A stretch of DNA of 64,000 nucleotides from Flavicella sediminum (GCF_006381105.1 NZ_VDET01000013.1:117436-181435); one strand, 5' to 3'; shown: positions 17,222 to 27,892, counted from the first letter of the stretch. Made by a program: numbers and translations. Notes: generated by a model not told the origin, from the letters alone.

Positions 17222-19225
17222 ATGAGAAAAATAATATTTGTATTAATAGTATTCATGTCTTTAATCTTGCATTCTCAAGAAAAAGGAATTATAAATAATG
17301 CAAACAGTCCCCATATAAAATTTAAAAGTATTGATATAAAAGATTGTAAATGGACAGAAGGATTTTGGGCAGAAAAGTTTAAAGTAGCAGAAGAAGTAAT
17401 GGTTCCTAATATGGGAACTATTTTAAAAGGAGATATAGGAGGAGCTTTAAATAATTTTAAAATTGTAGCTGGAATTAAAGAAGGAAAACACTTTGGAACC
17501 AATTGGCACGATGGAGATTTTTACAAATGGATGGAAGCAATGTCTTATTTATATGCTCAAAATAAAAATCCTAAATTAATTGAAGAACTGGATGAGATTA
17601 TTACAATTATAGGAAAAGCGCAAGCCAAAGATGGCTATATTTCTACTTCAACGATGTTAAAAGATATAGAACGTTATTCTAATACAAGACAGCATGAATT
17701 GTATAATAGTGGTCATTTATTAACAAGTGCATGTATTCATTATAGAATTACAGGAAAGAGTAATTTTTTAGAGATAGCTATAAAACATGCAGATTTTTTA
17801 TACAAAACATTTCAGCCTCAAACGGATGAATTGATGAGGTTTGGTTTCAACCCGACTCAAATAACGGGTTTGATAGAATTATATAGAACGACAAAGGACA
17901 AGAGGTATTTAGAATTAGCGCAAATATTTATTGATAAAAAAGGAACTAGAAAGGAAATTACACGTGGTACAAGCCCTAATTTTTCAGGAGATATGAATCA
18001 AGATCGTATTCCTTTTAGAAATCAAAAAACAGCAGAAGGGCATGCTGTATTGGGAATGTATTTATATGCGGGTGCTGCCGATTTGTATGCCGAAACAGGC
18101 GAAAAAGCAATCCTTATATCCCTTGATAGGATTTGGGATAATGTGACCAATAAAAAAATGTATGTTACGGGAGCCTTAGGACAGACACATCACGGAGCAT
18201 CTTCTCATAATGATTTGGTACACGAAGCTTTTATTAATGAGTATATGATGCATAATGATAATGCATACAATGAAACTTGTGCCAATATCTGTAATGCTAT
18301 GTTTAATTATCGAATGTTAGGAATAACAGGAGATGCTAAACACACATATGTAATGGAGTTGGTCTTGTACAATAGTGCTTTGTCTGGAATTAGTGTTGAT
18401 GGGAAAAATTATTTTTACACAAACCCATTACGCAGACATGATAAAAGTGAGATTGATAATAATGTTGAGTTTGGTACTAGAGTTCCCTACATAAAATGTT
18501 TTTGTTGTCCTCCAAACCTTGTTAGAACCATTGCTAAATTATCAGGATGGGCTTACAGTTTAACAAAAAATGGTGTTGCGGTTAATTTATATGGTGGAAA
18601 TGAATTAAATACTAAAATGTTAGATGGTTCAACCTTAAAAATCGTACAAAAATCAGCATATCCTTGGAAAGGAAATGTGAAATTAACAATTGAAAAAAGT
18701 AAAAAGCAAGCGTTTGATGTATTACTTAGAATTCCGGGGTGGGCAACTAAAACCAAAGTTACTGTAAATGGAAAACCAGTAGCTCAAAGGGTGGTTTCTG
18801 GTGAATATTTGAGCATTCATAAAAAATGGAACAAAGGAGATCTTATCAATATTGAATTTCCAATGGATGTTAAATTAATAGAAGGAAATCAATATATAGA
18901 GGAAGTTAGAAATCAATTGGCTGTTAAAAGAGGTCCTGTAGTATATTGTTTAGAATCTGCCGATTTAGGCTCAAATCGTAAGGTTTTAGATACTTACATT
19001 CAACCAAATTCCAAATTTGAGGTTCGCTATAAACCCAATTTATTAGGCGGACTTAGTACTATTGAAAGTGAAGTAAAAATTCGTAAGTCGAATTCAAAAG
19101 AAATGTACAGTGAGTTCGTTGCTCCTACTTGGGAAAGTTTAAAAATTCAATTTATCCCTTATTACGCATGGAGTAACCGTGGCGTAGGAAATATGAGTGT
19201 TTGGTTGCCTATTCACCATAATTAA
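17222..19225 (+). CDS. GH127 family glycosidase (DUF1680)
   Basis: This 667-residue enzyme has a signal peptide and the (alpha/alpha)6-barrel of GH127. Family landmarks are GTNWHDGDFYKWMEAMSYLYA, YVTGALGQ and, in the active site, E351-T-C353 plus C426-F-C428-C429 followed by PPN. These match Glu338, Cys340, Cys417 and Cys418 of the Bifidobacterium beta-L-arabinofuranosidase HypBA1, in which a zinc-bound Cys is the nucleophile. In Zobellia carrageenan utilisation a GH127 member is a 3,6-anhydro-D-galactosidase, and that role fits the context here (sulfatases, GH82-like enzymes, GH2). An L-arabinofuranosidase remains possible. It sits inside the beta-helix array, so the two activities are likely used together. 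Confidence 0.88.
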   Translation: MRKIIFVLIVFMSLILHSQEKGIINNANSPHIKFKSIDIKDCKWTEGFWAEKFKVAEEVMVPNMGTILKGDIGGALNNFKIVAGIKEGKHFGTNWHDGDFYKWMEAMSYLYAQNKNPKLIEELDEIITIIGKAQAKDGYISTSTMLKDIERYSNTRQHELYNSGHLLTSACIHYRITGKSNFLEIAIKHADFLYKTFQPQTDELMRFGFNPTQITGLIELYRTTKDKRYLELAQIFIDKKGTRKEITRGTSPNFSGDMNQDRIPFRNQKTAEGHAVLGMYLYAGAADLYAETGEKAILISLDRIWDNVTNKKMYVTGALGQTHHGASSHNDLVHEAFINEYMMHNDNAYNETCANICNAMFNYRMLGITGDAKHTYVMELVLYNSALSGISVDGKNYFYTNPLRRHDKSEIDNNVEFGTRVPYIKCFCCPPNLVRTIAKLSGWAYSLTKNGVAVNLYGGNELNTKMLDGSTLKIVQKSAYPWKGNVKLTIEKSKKQAFDVLLRIPGWATKTKVTVNGKPVAQRVVSGEYLSIHKKWNKGDLINIEFPMDVKLIEGNQYIEEVRNQLAVKRGPVVYCLESADLGSNRKVLDTYIQPNSKFEVRYKPNLLGGLSTIESEVKIRKSNSKEMYSEFVAPTWESLKIQFIPYYAWSNRGVGNMSVWLPIHHN

Positions 19226-19302
19226 AGTTTCAAAAGGAAATGTCAAGAATTAACGATCGATAGCAGTCCATATCTGCGATACTTATAAAAATAAAAATTA
19301 GA

Positions 19303-20631
19303 ATGATTTTAAAAACGAATAAATTTTGGAGTACAACTTTAGTGTTATTGTTTTTTACAACAATAAATGCGCAATATAAAGAAACGTTGGATCCAAATGG
19401 ATTCCGTGTGAATTTGAAGAATGATTATGGTTTAGTTGATGATAATGCTTCAGAAGATCAGAGTCAAAAACTTTTAAAAGCAATTGATGCAGTAAATAGA
19501 AAGAGAGGAGGAGGGATAATTGAGATTCCAAAAGGGACCTATCAATTATTTGGAATTAGATTAAAATCAAACGTACACTTACTAATTGATGCGGGTACTG
19601 TTATAAAACCATCAAAAAATAGTGGATTGGTTTTTAGTTTGGATTCGAAAACGGGTAAAGGACAAGCTTATATTGAAAATGTTAGTATACGTGGCGTTGG
19701 AGGAAAATTTATTATCGATTATCACACGCGTAAATATGGAGAAAAACAACGAGGAATTATGGCCAGAATGGTCAAGAATTTTTTGATTGAGAATATGATT
19801 GTAAAAGACAATTACTCTACTTATTGCGGCATAATTCTAACCTTAACAAAAACGAATGAAGACATTTCAGATTGGGAAGTTTCGCGTCCTACAAATGGCA
19901 TTATTCGGAATATCAATCATTTTAGAGCGAATCCTGGTTATGGTTTGGTACAATGTCATGGCGCACAGTCTGTTCATTTTGAAAATCTATATTCTTTAGG
20001 AGGCATCGCATTAAGATTAGAAGTTGGTGCTAATATATTGCACGTTGGTGTTTTTGATATTACGGCTAAAAATATTGTGTGTGAAAAAGGTGGAGTTGCT
20101 GTATTAATGGGGCCTCATTCAGCAAAATTCGGTACTGTTAAAATAGATGGGGTAACCTCAATAGGCTGCGGTTTCGCTGTAATAATTACAGATGGGCATG
20201 TTAAACATGGTGCTCCAGATCAAACTCCAGGGTATTTTGGTAATGATTCTTATGTGAAAAATATACGTGCTATTTTTGGTACAGAGGGACTGTTTAAAGG
20301 AAATTATTTTTCGTTTGCAGCCAATGACGCATATTACGATCTCGTTAAAATTTGGTACAAAGGGAAGTTTTTAAGTGCACCTTCAATCGCAGCAGTTAAA
20401 GTTCGAACAACAACTTATAAGGTAAAAGTAGAAAATATAACGATGGAAGGCTTTACATATTTTAATGACAAACCTATTCTTACCGATAATGATACAACAA
20501 TAAAAAATTGGCAACAAGAAAAAAACAAATGGGTGAAGGGGCATCAAGGTCCGCAGTGGAAAACAGACAAAGGAGTCATTGTGTCTGATTATAGTGTTGA
20601 AAACTGGATCACTAAAAACCCATATGAATAG
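19303..20631 (+). CDS. GH82-like right-handed beta-helix enzyme, copy 2
   Basis: This is a close paralogue of the protein at 15744, with the same length (442 aa) and a signal ending INAQ. Beta-helix turns run from about residue 65. The conserved centre has Q217 (YGLVQCHGAQ), E240 (GGIALRLEVG) and H272 (LMGPHSAK), which correspond to Gln222, Glu245 and His281 of iota-carrageenase. Gly242 occupies the Asp247 position. Compared with copy 1 it carries a distinctive KGG instead of NGR before the His motif, and a divergent region near 325-350 that may shape substrate specificity. Secreted by the general pathway and without a sorting domain, so probably periplasmic. Function inferred as in copy 1. 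Confidence 0.74.
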   Translation: MILKTNKFWSTTLVLLFFTTINAQYKETLDPNGFRVNLKNDYGLVDDNASEDQSQKLLKAIDAVNRKRGGGIIEIPKGTYQLFGIRLKSNVHLLIDAGTVIKPSKNSGLVFSLDSKTGKGQAYIENVSIRGVGGKFIIDYHTRKYGEKQRGIMARMVKNFLIENMIVKDNYSTYCGIILTLTKTNEDISDWEVSRPTNGIIRNINHFRANPGYGLVQCHGAQSVHFENLYSLGGIALRLEVGANILHVGVFDITAKNIVCEKGGVAVLMGPHSAKFGTVKIDGVTSIGCGFAVIITDGHVKHGAPDQTPGYFGNDSYVKNIRAIFGTEGLFKGNYFSFAANDAYYDLVKIWYKGKFLSAPSIAAVKVRTTTYKVKVENITMEGFTYFNDKPILTDNDTTIKNWQQEKNKWVKGHQGPQWKTDKGVIVSDYSVENWITKNPYE

Positions 20632-20802
20632 AACATAAATTAAAAAGTGTTGTGTAAATAGATTTTTTTGCTGAAATCAAAAAAGCGCAAAAAATCACAT
20701 TATAACAATATGCAAATCGATAACAGGTATTTATTGTTTTTAAAAAAAGACATTGATTCTGTTTAACAAATAACAAAAGCTAAATCTTTCAATTAAAACA
20801 AA

Positions 20803-22131
20803 ATGAAAAAAACAAATTATGTAGTGAATCTTCTTGTAATGATTCTTTTGTGTACGATAAATAATGTACATGCACAGTACAAAGAAACGATGAACCCAAA
20901 GGGCTTAAGCAAAAATCTAAAAAAAGATTATGGTTTGGTAGATGACAATGCGGCAACCAACCAAAGTGAAAAATTAACAAAGGCAATTGATTTTATACAT
21001 AAAAAAGGAGGAGGACGAATTATCATTCCAAAAGGGACTTACAATTTATCAGGGATTAAATTAAAGTCGAATGTACATATACTAATAGATGCAGGAACGG
21101 TGATAAAACCGAAAGGAAATTCAGTATTTACATTTGATACCAAAACAGGTAAAGGACAAGGTTATATTGAAAACACAAGTGTAAGAGGGGTTGGCGGTAA
21201 GTTTATTGTAGATTATCATACCCTTTTATACAAAGATAAACAACGTGCTATTGTAGCCAGAATGGTGAAGAATTTTATGATTGAAAACATGATTGTAAAA
21301 GATAATTATTCTACGCACTGTGGTATCATTTTCACACTTACTAAAACCATGGAAGATATCTCTAAATGGGAAGTTTCACGTCCAACGGATGGTATACTTC
21401 GTAATATTTGTCACTTTAGAGCCAATCCAGGTTATGGTTTGGTACAATGTCATGGCGCACAATCTATACATTTCGAAAATTTATATTCTTTAGGAGGCGT
21501 TACGTTGCGATTAGAAGTTGGGGCTGACTTATTGCATGTGGGGGTTTATGACCTGACCGCTAAAAATATAATCAATGAAAACGGTAGAATGGCCGTTTTA
21601 ATGGGACCTCATTCTGCTAAATCTGGCGTGGTGACTATAGATGGTGTGACGACAATTAGCTCAACTTATGCAATTGGTATGAGTGATGGACATGTTAAAA
21701 AGAATGCACCAGATCAAACACCAGGGTATTTTGATAACAAATCATCTATAAAAAATGTGCATGCTATTTTTGGAACAAATGCACAGTCAAGATCTGATCA
21801 GTCTCTTTTATCCTTACCAAATAATAATTATTATGATAGCTTTAGAGCATGGCGTGCTGAAAACGGGAAATTTTTTGATGGACCTTCTATAAGTGCAGTC
21901 TCTAAACGTAATGAAACGTACAATGTGACACTTACAAATGTTACAACAGAAGGTTTTCCATATTTTAAAGACAAACCAATTCTTACACCTGCTGATGTGA
22001 GAAAAGGAAAGGGTTGGGATGAAAAAAAATCCTGGTTAGCGAAACATCAAGGTGATAAATGGTTGTCGGATAAAGGGGGAATTATTGAAGATTATAGTGT
22101 AGAATCTTGTATAGATAAGAATCCTTATTAA
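20803..22131 (+). CDS. GH82-like right-handed beta-helix enzyme, copy 3
   Basis: A third tandem member (442 aa, signal ending VHAQ). It is most like copy 1: both share the stretches VRKGKGWDEKKSWLA and GTN.QSRSDQ.LLSLPN. Catalytic-site equivalents are Q215, E238 and H270; Gly240 is at the general-base position. The next gene begins at the base after its stop codon, so copies 3 and 4 are certainly one operon. I infer that copies 1 and 3 arose by recent duplication and may be redundant or differ in fine specificity. Confidence 0.75.
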   Translation: MKKTNYVVNLLVMILLCTINNVHAQYKETMNPKGLSKNLKKDYGLVDDNAATNQSEKLTKAIDFIHKKGGGRIIIPKGTYNLSGIKLKSNVHILIDAGTVIKPKGNSVFTFDTKTGKGQGYIENTSVRGVGGKFIVDYHTLLYKDKQRAIVARMVKNFMIENMIVKDNYSTHCGIIFTLTKTMEDISKWEVSRPTDGILRNICHFRANPGYGLVQCHGAQSIHFENLYSLGGVTLRLEVGADLLHVGVYDLTAKNIINENGRMAVLMGPHSAKSGVVTIDGVTTISSTYAIGMSDGHVKKNAPDQTPGYFDNKSSIKNVHAIFGTNAQSRSDQSLLSLPNNNYYDSFRAWRAENGKFFDGPSISAVSKRNETYNVTLTNVTTEGFPYFKDKPILTPADVRKGKGWDEKKSWLAKHQGDKWLSDKGGIIEDYSVESCIDKNPY

Positions 22132-24210
22132 ATGAAAAGCAAACCTCATTTTTTAAAGTTACTACTGTTTCTATGTGTATTCAAACTAATGCATGTAAAT
22201 GCGCAGTACACAGAAACTATGGATTCCGAAGGGGTGTATAAAAACCTAAAAGACGATTATGGTTTGGTGGATGACAATGCGAGCACAAATCAAAGTCAGA
22301 AATTAGTAGATGCTATTAATGACCTAAGTGCATTGGGTGGAGGAAGAATTATCATTCCAAAAGGAGTTTATAATTTTTATGGAATTCGCTTGCAATCCAA
22401 TATTCATATTTTAATAGAAGGGGAAACCGTTATTATTCCTCCAGAAGATAGTGGTACGGTTTTTAATTTGGATACAGAAACAGGAAAAGGGCAGGGATAT
22501 ATTGAAAATGTGAGTATTCGCGGATTTGGAGGAAAATTTATAGTAGATTATCATACGCGTCTTTATAAGGAGAAGCAACGGGCAATTATTGCCAGAATGG
22601 TTAAAAATTTCCTTATTGAAAATATGATAGTAAAAGATAACTATTCTACCTATTGTGGTATTATCTTGAGTCTGACAAAAGAAAAAGGGGATATTTCTAC
22701 CTGGGAAGTATCTAGGCCAACCGATGGAATTCTTCGCAATCTATGTCATTATAAAGGCAATCCTGGTTATGGCTTGGTGCAATGTCATGGTGCGCAATCG
22801 GTTCATTTTGAAAACTTGTATTCTTTAGGAGGTGTTACGCTTAGGTTGGAAGTCGGGGCCAATATTACACATGTAGGCGTATTCGACATCACAGCAAAAA
22901 ATATTATTTGTGAAAACGGAAGAATGGCACTGCTAATGGCACCGCATTCAGCTAAATGTGGAACGGTTACGGTAGATGGTTTGACAACTATTAGTTGTAC
23001 GGTGGCGGTTGGTATTGGAGATGGTGCTGTAAAAGAAGGTTCGCCAGATCAAACGCCGGGTTATTTTGCCAACGATTCTTCTATAAAAAATATTCATTCA
23101 ATTTTTGGTGTAGAAGCTCAGTTCAAAGGAGGCGGTTCTTTTTTGGCAATTCCGAATAGAGATTATTACGATGCCATTAAAGTATGGATTTATGGGAAGT
23201 TTTTTGACGGTCCTTCGGTAAGCGCTGTAAGTTATGGGGTAACCACTTATACCGTAGGAATTGAAAATGTGAGTTTAGCAGGATTTCCAAACAATTACAA
23301 CAAACCGATTGTTACCGAAGCAGATGATAGGCCCGGGAGTAATTGGAATGAAATAGATTATTGGTTAGTAGGGCGTTCAGATGAAGATGGAAATCCGAAA
23401 GCAGAATGGATTTCTGATAAAGGCGTTTCTACAGCTGATTATAGCGTTGAAGATGGATTGGATGGAAGTGTGTTTAGATCGAGGATTGTGGATGAAGAAA
23501 TTGAAAATGATCATTTTCTAATTAAAGTAATTGGAGAAACTTGTCCAAACCAAAACAATGGTAAAATTGAAATTAAGGCAAAAACCAAAAGAGCGTATCA
23601 ACTAGATTTAAAGGGTGTCGCTTACAGTTTTACAGATGAAATTGTCATTGAAAATTTGGAACCAAACAGTTATGAATTGTGTATTTCGACCTCAGAATTG
23701 TCCGATGAAAATTGTTTTAGTGCAATAATTCCAAAGGCACAAACAATTTCAGCGAAAGCAATTGTAAATTCAGGAAAGGCTTCTGTGGTTATAAATTCAG
23801 GAACACCCCCTTATCAAGTTTTTTTAAATGGGAACACCTTATTCAAAACTTTGCAAGAAAATTTTAAGGTGAAAGTTCAGGCTGGTGATTTGTTAGAAGT
23901 TACTTCAAGCAAAACTTGTGAAGGTTTGTTTACCAAAAACATGGAAACGGTAAATGAAATGAGCATCTATCCCAATCCCGTTAGCACAGAGTTGACTATT
24001 AAAAGTAAGGCGCTCTCCTTTAGTGTTGTAGAAATAGAAATATTAGATCTGCTTGGGCGAAAAATAGTTCACTTAAAAAAGAAAGTTTTAGAAAACGGAC
24101 TGCTAAAAATGAACACGCAAGGAATTCCGTCGGGAACCTACTTTATAAATGTGTATGACTTAGTTTCGAGAAAATTACTGGCGCACAAAAAACTTTTAGT
24201 TATAAAATAA
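22132..24210 (+). CDS. GH82-like beta-helix enzyme, copy 4, with T9SS sorting domain
   Basis: This 692-residue protein starts immediately after copy 3. Residues 1-450 repeat the GH82-like beta-helix with Q217, E240, H272 and Gly242. Residues about 460-610 form a cysteine-containing beta-rich linker (GETCPNQNNGKIEIKAKT). Residues about 615-692 are a type A T9SS C-terminal domain: MSIYPNPVSTELTIKS, LDLLGRKI and GTYFINVYD ending KLLVIK. T9SS domains send the protein across the outer membrane, usually to attach to the cell surface or be released. This is therefore the extracellular member of the array and the best candidate for the endo-acting depolymerase. It ends the operon, before strong terminators. 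Confidence 0.8.
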   Translation: MKSKPHFLKLLLFLCVFKLMHVNAQYTETMDSEGVYKNLKDDYGLVDDNASTNQSQKLVDAINDLSALGGGRIIIPKGVYNFYGIRLQSNIHILIEGETVIIPPEDSGTVFNLDTETGKGQGYIENVSIRGFGGKFIVDYHTRLYKEKQRAIIARMVKNFLIENMIVKDNYSTYCGIILSLTKEKGDISTWEVSRPTDGILRNLCHYKGNPGYGLVQCHGAQSVHFENLYSLGGVTLRLEVGANITHVGVFDITAKNIICENGRMALLMAPHSAKCGTVTVDGLTTISCTVAVGIGDGAVKEGSPDQTPGYFANDSSIKNIHSIFGVEAQFKGGGSFLAIPNRDYYDAIKVWIYGKFFDGPSVSAVSYGVTTYTVGIENVSLAGFPNNYNKPIVTEADDRPGSNWNEIDYWLVGRSDEDGNPKAEWISDKGVSTADYSVEDGLDGSVFRSRIVDEEIENDHFLIKVIGETCPNQNNGKIEIKAKTKRAYQLDLKGVAYSFTDEIVIENLEPNSYELCISTSELSDENCFSAIIPKAQTISAKAIVNSGKASVVINSGTPPYQVFLNGNTLFKTLQENFKVKVQAGDLLEVTSSKTCEGLFTKNMETVNEMSIYPNPVSTELTIKSKALSFSVVEIEILDLLGRKIVHLKKKVLENGLLKMNTQGIPSGTYFINVYDLVSRKLLAHKKLLVIK

Positions 24211-24305
24211 GTTATAAAAAAACAAACGTATTTGTATAAACAAGCATTGAAAAATCAGATTAAAATGAAGATTTGACGAATAACTGATTCCTACTATTGT
24301 ATCCT

Positions 24306-24353
24306 AAAAAGGTAAACCATTTGTAAAAAAAGCAAACGGTTTACCTTTTTTTT
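24306..24353 (+). terminator. Strong Rho-independent terminator after beta-helix array
   Basis: AAAAAGGTAAACC at 24306-24318 pairs perfectly with GGTTTACCTTTTT from 24338, and eight T residues end the hairpin. Confidence 0.92.
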
Positions 24354-24402
24354 GTGGATTTTTTTTTGATGAAATGAATGGGGATTTCCACAAGTTTTTT
24401 TT
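24352..24402 (+). terminator. Possible second tandem terminator
   Basis: TTGTGGA (24352-24358) pairs with TCCACAA (24387-24393) across a 28-base loop and is followed by G and eight T residues. It is a weaker back-up to the terminator just before it. Confidence 0.4.
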
Positions 24403-24802
24403 CCTGAAAATAGACTAATAATTGCAACAAAATTCGGAATTCGTTTCTTAAGTATCGTTTTTTTTCAATTGTTCACTATTTGCTTTCGTTTGATTTTGTC
24501 AATAAATTCAATGGCTGTAAACCATGTCGTACTCAGAGAGACCTCATTAAATCTACAAAATACACCATAGAATTATAATAGTTGAATCTTTGACAAGTAC
24601 CGCCAAAGGACACTCTCTTTTTTTACGAAACAGCAATTTCTAGTAGAATTTCGAAAATCGGTTGTTGTAAAGTAAGGAGCTATGAAAAGGCTGTTAGAAG
24701 ACGTATTTATTAAAAGCTTAAACTAAAACCAATGTAGCAAACCAAAAAAAAGAAACTTTCAGAGAACTAGTAAAGACCAATAACTAAATTAATCTAAATG
24801 AA

Positions 24803-27800
24803 ATGAATTTAAAAAAACTATTAAGAAATAAAAAAAATAGGAAGACGACAGTCTATCTGTGTTTGTGTTTTTTCTTGTGTTTTGCAACGCAAATACAGGC
24901 ACAAAAAATAGCGGTAAGTGGTGTGGTAACCAATAGTGAAGACGGTATGCCCGTTCCTGGTTTATCTGTTGTAATTAAAAACACCAACAAAGGAGTGGTA
25001 ACCGATTTTGACGGAATGTATACCATCAAAGCAAAAGTAGGCGATGTATTGACATTTTCTTATGTAGGGATGCAAGAGATGTCAGTGAAGGTTTCTGGAA
25101 CCAAACACAATGTAATAATGACAGCCCTTTTAGAGAGCTTAGAAGAAGTGGTTGTTATTGGATATGGAACTCAAAAAAAGAAAGAAGTTACAGGTGCTGT
25201 TGCACAGGTAAAGTCGGAAGAAATTGAGAATTTTATTACGGCAGATTTAGGTTCGGCATTGCAAGGTCAAATAGCAGGGGTTTCGGTAACATCTACTTCT
25301 GGGCAGCCGGGTGATGAATCCAGTATTTTAATTAGAGGAATCACGTCATTACAAGGTAGTAATGAACCTTTGTATGTTGTCGATGGTATTCCTCAAGTTG
25401 GAAATCCAGGAATAAGTCCTACCGAAATTGAAACCATTGATGTTTTAAAAGATGCAGGTTCTACAGCCGTTTACGGAGCTAGAGGAGCAGCGGGGGTAAT
25501 TTTAATTACCACCAAACGTGGAAAAGATGGTAAAATGCAAGTAACCTATACCACTACCTATGGTATTCAACGATTAAATAAAGGTTTGCCGCTTATGAAT
25601 GCGGAAGACCAATTGTATTTTAATATTGCAGGTAGGTATTATAATGATGGCGTTTTAACAGAGCTAACACAATCGAAGTGGTTAAATAACGACAATTCAT
25701 TTACAGATTATGTAGTACGTCCAAATGCTGCTACGGATACGCATGTATTGAATATTACAGGGGGTAATAAGGATTTTAGCTACAATGCGGTAGCTGGTTA
25801 TTTAAATCAGGAAGGTGTTATTATTAATTCTGGTTTTAAAAAATACAACGGGCGTATCTCTACGACCTACAATTCTGATAATTGGAGTATTAGTTCAAGT
25901 ATTGCCATGTCTACACAAAAACAAACAAAAATTTCAACGGCATTGTTTCAAAATGCAGCCTTTTATTCACCACTATTTCCCAAAGTAAATCCAGATTCTG
26001 ATGTAGCTTATTCTAACGGAAACGGATCTGTGACTACACCTTTAAATAGATTGTTAAGTTCAATTAGAGGAGACAATACAGGAACAAGTGAGCGTACCAA
26101 TGCTAGTTTAAGTATTAGAAGAAATTTTGGAGAAAATTTTTCTGTAACAGCTAGAGGGGGTGCTGCGATTAGAACAGATATCAATAATAATTTCAATCCG
26201 TCAACAAAAATCATAGATATTACCGACAACTCTATAGACGATGATCCTACAAAAAGTTCTGTTTCTGCAGAAGCTATTCGATCTATAAAATCGAGTGTAG
26301 ATTTAATTTTGAATTATAAAAAATCGATAGGAGATCATAATTTTAATGCAACAACTTCTTTATCGATAGAGTCGCAATCTAAAGAATCTTTTGAAGCATC
26401 TCGACAAGGAGTTGCCAACAATGAAATCAAAGTAATCAATGGTGGTACTATCAATCCGCAAGCTTTTAGTGGAAGTTCAGGAATCAACCTCACTAAAAAT
26501 ACAGTGGGAACCATGGGTAGAATTCAATACAATTACAAAGGGAAATATTTGTTCTCGGCTTTGGCTAGATATGATGGTTCTTCTCGATTTGGTTCAGATT
26601 ATAGATGGGGAGTGTTTCCAACAGTTTCTGCCGGATGGAATGTTTCTGATGAAGCGTTTTGGGATTCTATTAAAGGAACTGTAAACAATATGAGAGTGCG
26701 TGCCAGTTATGGAAAAGTAGGAAACGATAGTTTTTCTGATTATGAATATCAAAGTACCTTGGCACAAGGGTCTGATTATATTTTTGATACGACGGATTCT
26801 GTGGAGTCGTTTGGAGCCATTGTAAAATCCTATTCCAATGCGGATGTCAAATGGGAGACGTCTATTCAGACAAATATAGGGATAGATATGGGCTTCTTTA
26901 GAAATAAGTTAACGGTCTCAGCAGATTATTACAAAACAAATAAAGAAGACATGTTATTTCCAGTGCGTTTGCCTGGGTCTGCAGGAGCTGTTTATGATAG
27001 CTCGTTAGTACTGAATGTTGGTAATATGAGCAATGAAGGATTTGAATTGGCAACAAAATATAGATACAATATTGGTAAAAGCAAAATAAATGTAGGGCTG
27101 ACTTTTGCAACAAATAAAAATGAAGTCACCAAAATGTTTGGAGATACAGATTTGATTTACAATTCAGGGTCTAACATTGGAGGAAACCCGACAACAGTAT
27201 TAAGTGTTGGACGTGAAGCGGGTTCTTTTTGGTTGTACAAAACAGCGGGGATTATCAATGATACTGAGGAATTAGCAGAATACCAACAATTTTCAGCATT
27301 TACAAGTACTGCTAAAATGGGAGACATCAAATTAGTAGATACCAATAAAGATGGAGACATTACGGAAGACGACAGAGTTTATTCAGGAAGCGGCCTTCCA
27401 GGTTATGAAATTGGTTTTAACTACAGCTGGATGTATGCGAATTGGGATTTATCTATGAATTGGTATTCTACTTTAGGATCAGAAATTATCAATGCTCAAA
27501 AAAGAGAAGCTTATGTGCGTGGTAGACATCAAGATCAAATCAGTCAATGGACACCAGATAACCCAAATTCAAACATTCCATCTTGGGAAGATAAAGCAGA
27601 TGCAAATTTTATTGGAACAACAGATTATTGGTTAGAAGATGGAGATTATTTACGATTAAAATTGGTAACCCTAGGCTATAATTTGCCAAAACAAGTTTGC
27701 ACAGCTATTGGTTTGAGTAGTTTACGAGTATACGCTACAGGGCAAAACTTACTAACGTTTACAAAATATAGCGGTTTTGAACCTGAAATAGGAGGAAATG

Positions 27801-27877
27801 TACAGAAACGAGGAATCGATTTAGATAGGTATCCTACATCGGCTTTGTATTCTATGGGAATAAAGGTTTCATTTTAA
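24803..27877 (+). CDS. SusC-like TonB-dependent outer-membrane transporter
   Basis: This 1024-residue protein has an uncleaved-length basic start then a signal ending IQAQ. It is followed by a CarboxypepD_reg-like domain (VSGVVTNSEDGMPVPGLSVVIKN, about 38-110), a plug domain (VVVIGYGTQKKKEVTGAVAQ, YVVDGIPQVG, VLKDAGSTAVYGARGAAGVI, about 115-235) and a 22-strand barrel ending in Phe. It imports oligosaccharides using TonB energy and works with the SusD-like lipid-anchored lid encoded 15 bases downstream. It is the only SusC in the window, so it likely serves the whole locus or its main substrate. Under likely control of the adjacent HTCS. Confidence 0.97.
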   Translation: MNLKKLLRNKKNRKTTVYLCLCFFLCFATQIQAQKIAVSGVVTNSEDGMPVPGLSVVIKNTNKGVVTDFDGMYTIKAKVGDVLTFSYVGMQEMSVKVSGTKHNVIMTALLESLEEVVVIGYGTQKKKEVTGAVAQVKSEEIENFITADLGSALQGQIAGVSVTSTSGQPGDESSILIRGITSLQGSNEPLYVVDGIPQVGNPGISPTEIETIDVLKDAGSTAVYGARGAAGVILITTKRGKDGKMQVTYTTTYGIQRLNKGLPLMNAEDQLYFNIAGRYYNDGVLTELTQSKWLNNDNSFTDYVVRPNAATDTHVLNITGGNKDFSYNAVAGYLNQEGVIINSGFKKYNGRISTTYNSDNWSISSSIAMSTQKQTKISTALFQNAAFYSPLFPKVNPDSDVAYSNGNGSVTTPLNRLLSSIRGDNTGTSERTNASLSIRRNFGENFSVTARGGAAIRTDINNNFNPSTKIIDITDNSIDDDPTKSSVSAEAIRSIKSSVDLILNYKKSIGDHNFNATTSLSIESQSKESFEASRQGVANNEIKVINGGTINPQAFSGSSGINLTKNTVGTMGRIQYNYKGKYLFSALARYDGSSRFGSDYRWGVFPTVSAGWNVSDEAFWDSIKGTVNNMRVRASYGKVGNDSFSDYEYQSTLAQGSDYIFDTTDSVESFGAIVKSYSNADVKWETSIQTNIGIDMGFFRNKLTVSADYYKTNKEDMLFPVRLPGSAGAVYDSSLVLNVGNMSNEGFELATKYRYNIGKSKINVGLTFATNKNEVTKMFGDTDLIYNSGSNIGGNPTTVLSVGREAGSFWLYKTAGIINDTEELAEYQQFSAFTSTAKMGDIKLVDTNKDGDITEDDRVYSGSGLPGYEIGFNYSWMYANWDLSMNWYSTLGSEIINAQKREAYVRGRHQDQISQWTPDNPNSNIPSWEDKADANFIGTTDYWLEDGDYLRLKLVTLGYNLPKQVCTAIGLSSLRVYATGQNLLTFTKYSGFEPEIGGNVQKRGIDLDRYPTSALYSMGIKVSF

Positions 27878-27892
27878 TAAAATTAAGAGAAT

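Larger units (their letters stand above)
24211..24802 (+). promoter_or_regulatory. Long leader region upstream of SusC
   Basis: This 592-base gap separates the first enzyme array from the SusC/SusD operon. It begins with two successive hairpin terminators (24306 and 24352). The remaining 400 bases have no convincing ORF. The promoter and HTCS-binding sites for the transport operon must lie here, but I found no clear TAnnTTTG element. The length leaves room for a long untranslated leader. Confidence 0.5.
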
